From NCBI GenBank assembly GCA_947457445.1, contig CANGVO010000044.1, positions 1 to 7,472 of the forward strand: a DNA stretch of 7,472 bases, in the 5' to 3' direction. Source of the DNA: Actinomycetota bacterium. Its GTDB lineage: Bacteria; Actinomycetota; Actinomycetes; Nanopelagicales; Nanopelagicaceae. Under the pieces are notes generated by a model. That model had not been told where the DNA came from. It saw nothing but the letters and a program-made list of their open reading frames with translations, and did no database searches. Positions 7,455-7,472 of the stretch are shown in pieces; the stretch's first letter is position 1, and each line of letters begins with the position of its first letter. The position numbers and the translations under genes are program-made.

Positions 7455-7472
7455 TCGGCGTTGTAGGTGCGA

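Larger units (their letters stand above)
7269..7472. other. 3' region without a secure gene
   Basis: About 200 bases follow the glycosyltransferase stop, with no reading frame that I recognise on either strand. No T-run terminator, tRNA cloverleaf or known riboswitch pattern could be made out. On the minus strand two short open stretches abut: one enters from the right edge and stops at 7412-7414, and another is open from 7440 down to TAA at 7309-7311. They could be the tail of a gene converging on the glycosyltransferase, possibly with a frameshift, or chance. Two short inverted repeats lie here, listed separately. The stretch runs to the window edge, so its identity depends on sequence to the right. 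Confidence 0.5.

Noticed and set aside
7269..7466. A 65-codon open stretch directly after the glycosyltransferase TGA, in the same frame, as a stop-codon readthrough extension.
   Set aside because: The protein is already complete for its family at 237 residues, and the extension reads as low-similarity sequence with no recognisable domain. An open run of this length can occur by chance.

Overview
The window is a tightly packed, all-plus-strand stretch of chromosome from what looks like an actinobacterium with moderate-to-low GC. The protein variants are actinobacterial: SerA with the actinobacterial N-terminus and numbering, LeuB with VVTDNLFGD, IlvE with EAKCGGNYAAS, and XerC ending in AHPRA. 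GC is well below that of Streptomyces or Mycobacterium, and genes are separated by 14 bases or less or overlap. This fits a streamlined aquatic lineage such as the freshwater acI/Nanopelagicales group. That placement is an inference from composition and compactness, not a search result.

Layout: (1) 1-330, the 3' end of ilvC; (2) 323-1915, serA; (3) 1930-2964, leuB; (4) 2966-4045, ilvE; (5) 4045-5634, cimA; (6) 5645-6562, a tyrosine recombinase, most likely xerC; (7) 6555-7268, a family 2 glycosyltransferase of the dolichol/polyprenol-phosphate mannose synthase type; (8) 7269-7472, about 200 bases with no secure gene. Region 8 contains two short hairpins and minus-strand reading frames that may be the tail of a convergent gene.

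The first five genes form one amino-acid biosynthesis block. CimA would make (R)-citramalate from pyruvate and acetyl-CoA. The LeuCD isomerase (not in the window) and LeuB would turn it into 2-oxobutyrate. IlvC and the other common branched-chain enzymes would carry that to the isoleucine keto acid, and IlvE would aminate it. LeuB and IlvE also serve leucine, and IlvC and IlvE serve valine. SerA opens serine synthesis from 3-phosphoglycerate. The spacing (8-base overlap, 14-base gap, 1-base gap, 1-base overlap, 10-base gap, 8-base overlap) suggests one transcript with translational coupling. No internal promoter or terminator is evident between these genes.

I see no mobile element, CRISPR array, tRNA or rRNA, and no convincing new system. 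The points most worth a second look are the threonine-independent isoleucine route, the housekeeping recombinase riding on a biosynthetic operon, the sharp change in arginine codon use in the glycosyltransferase gene, and the unresolved 3' end.
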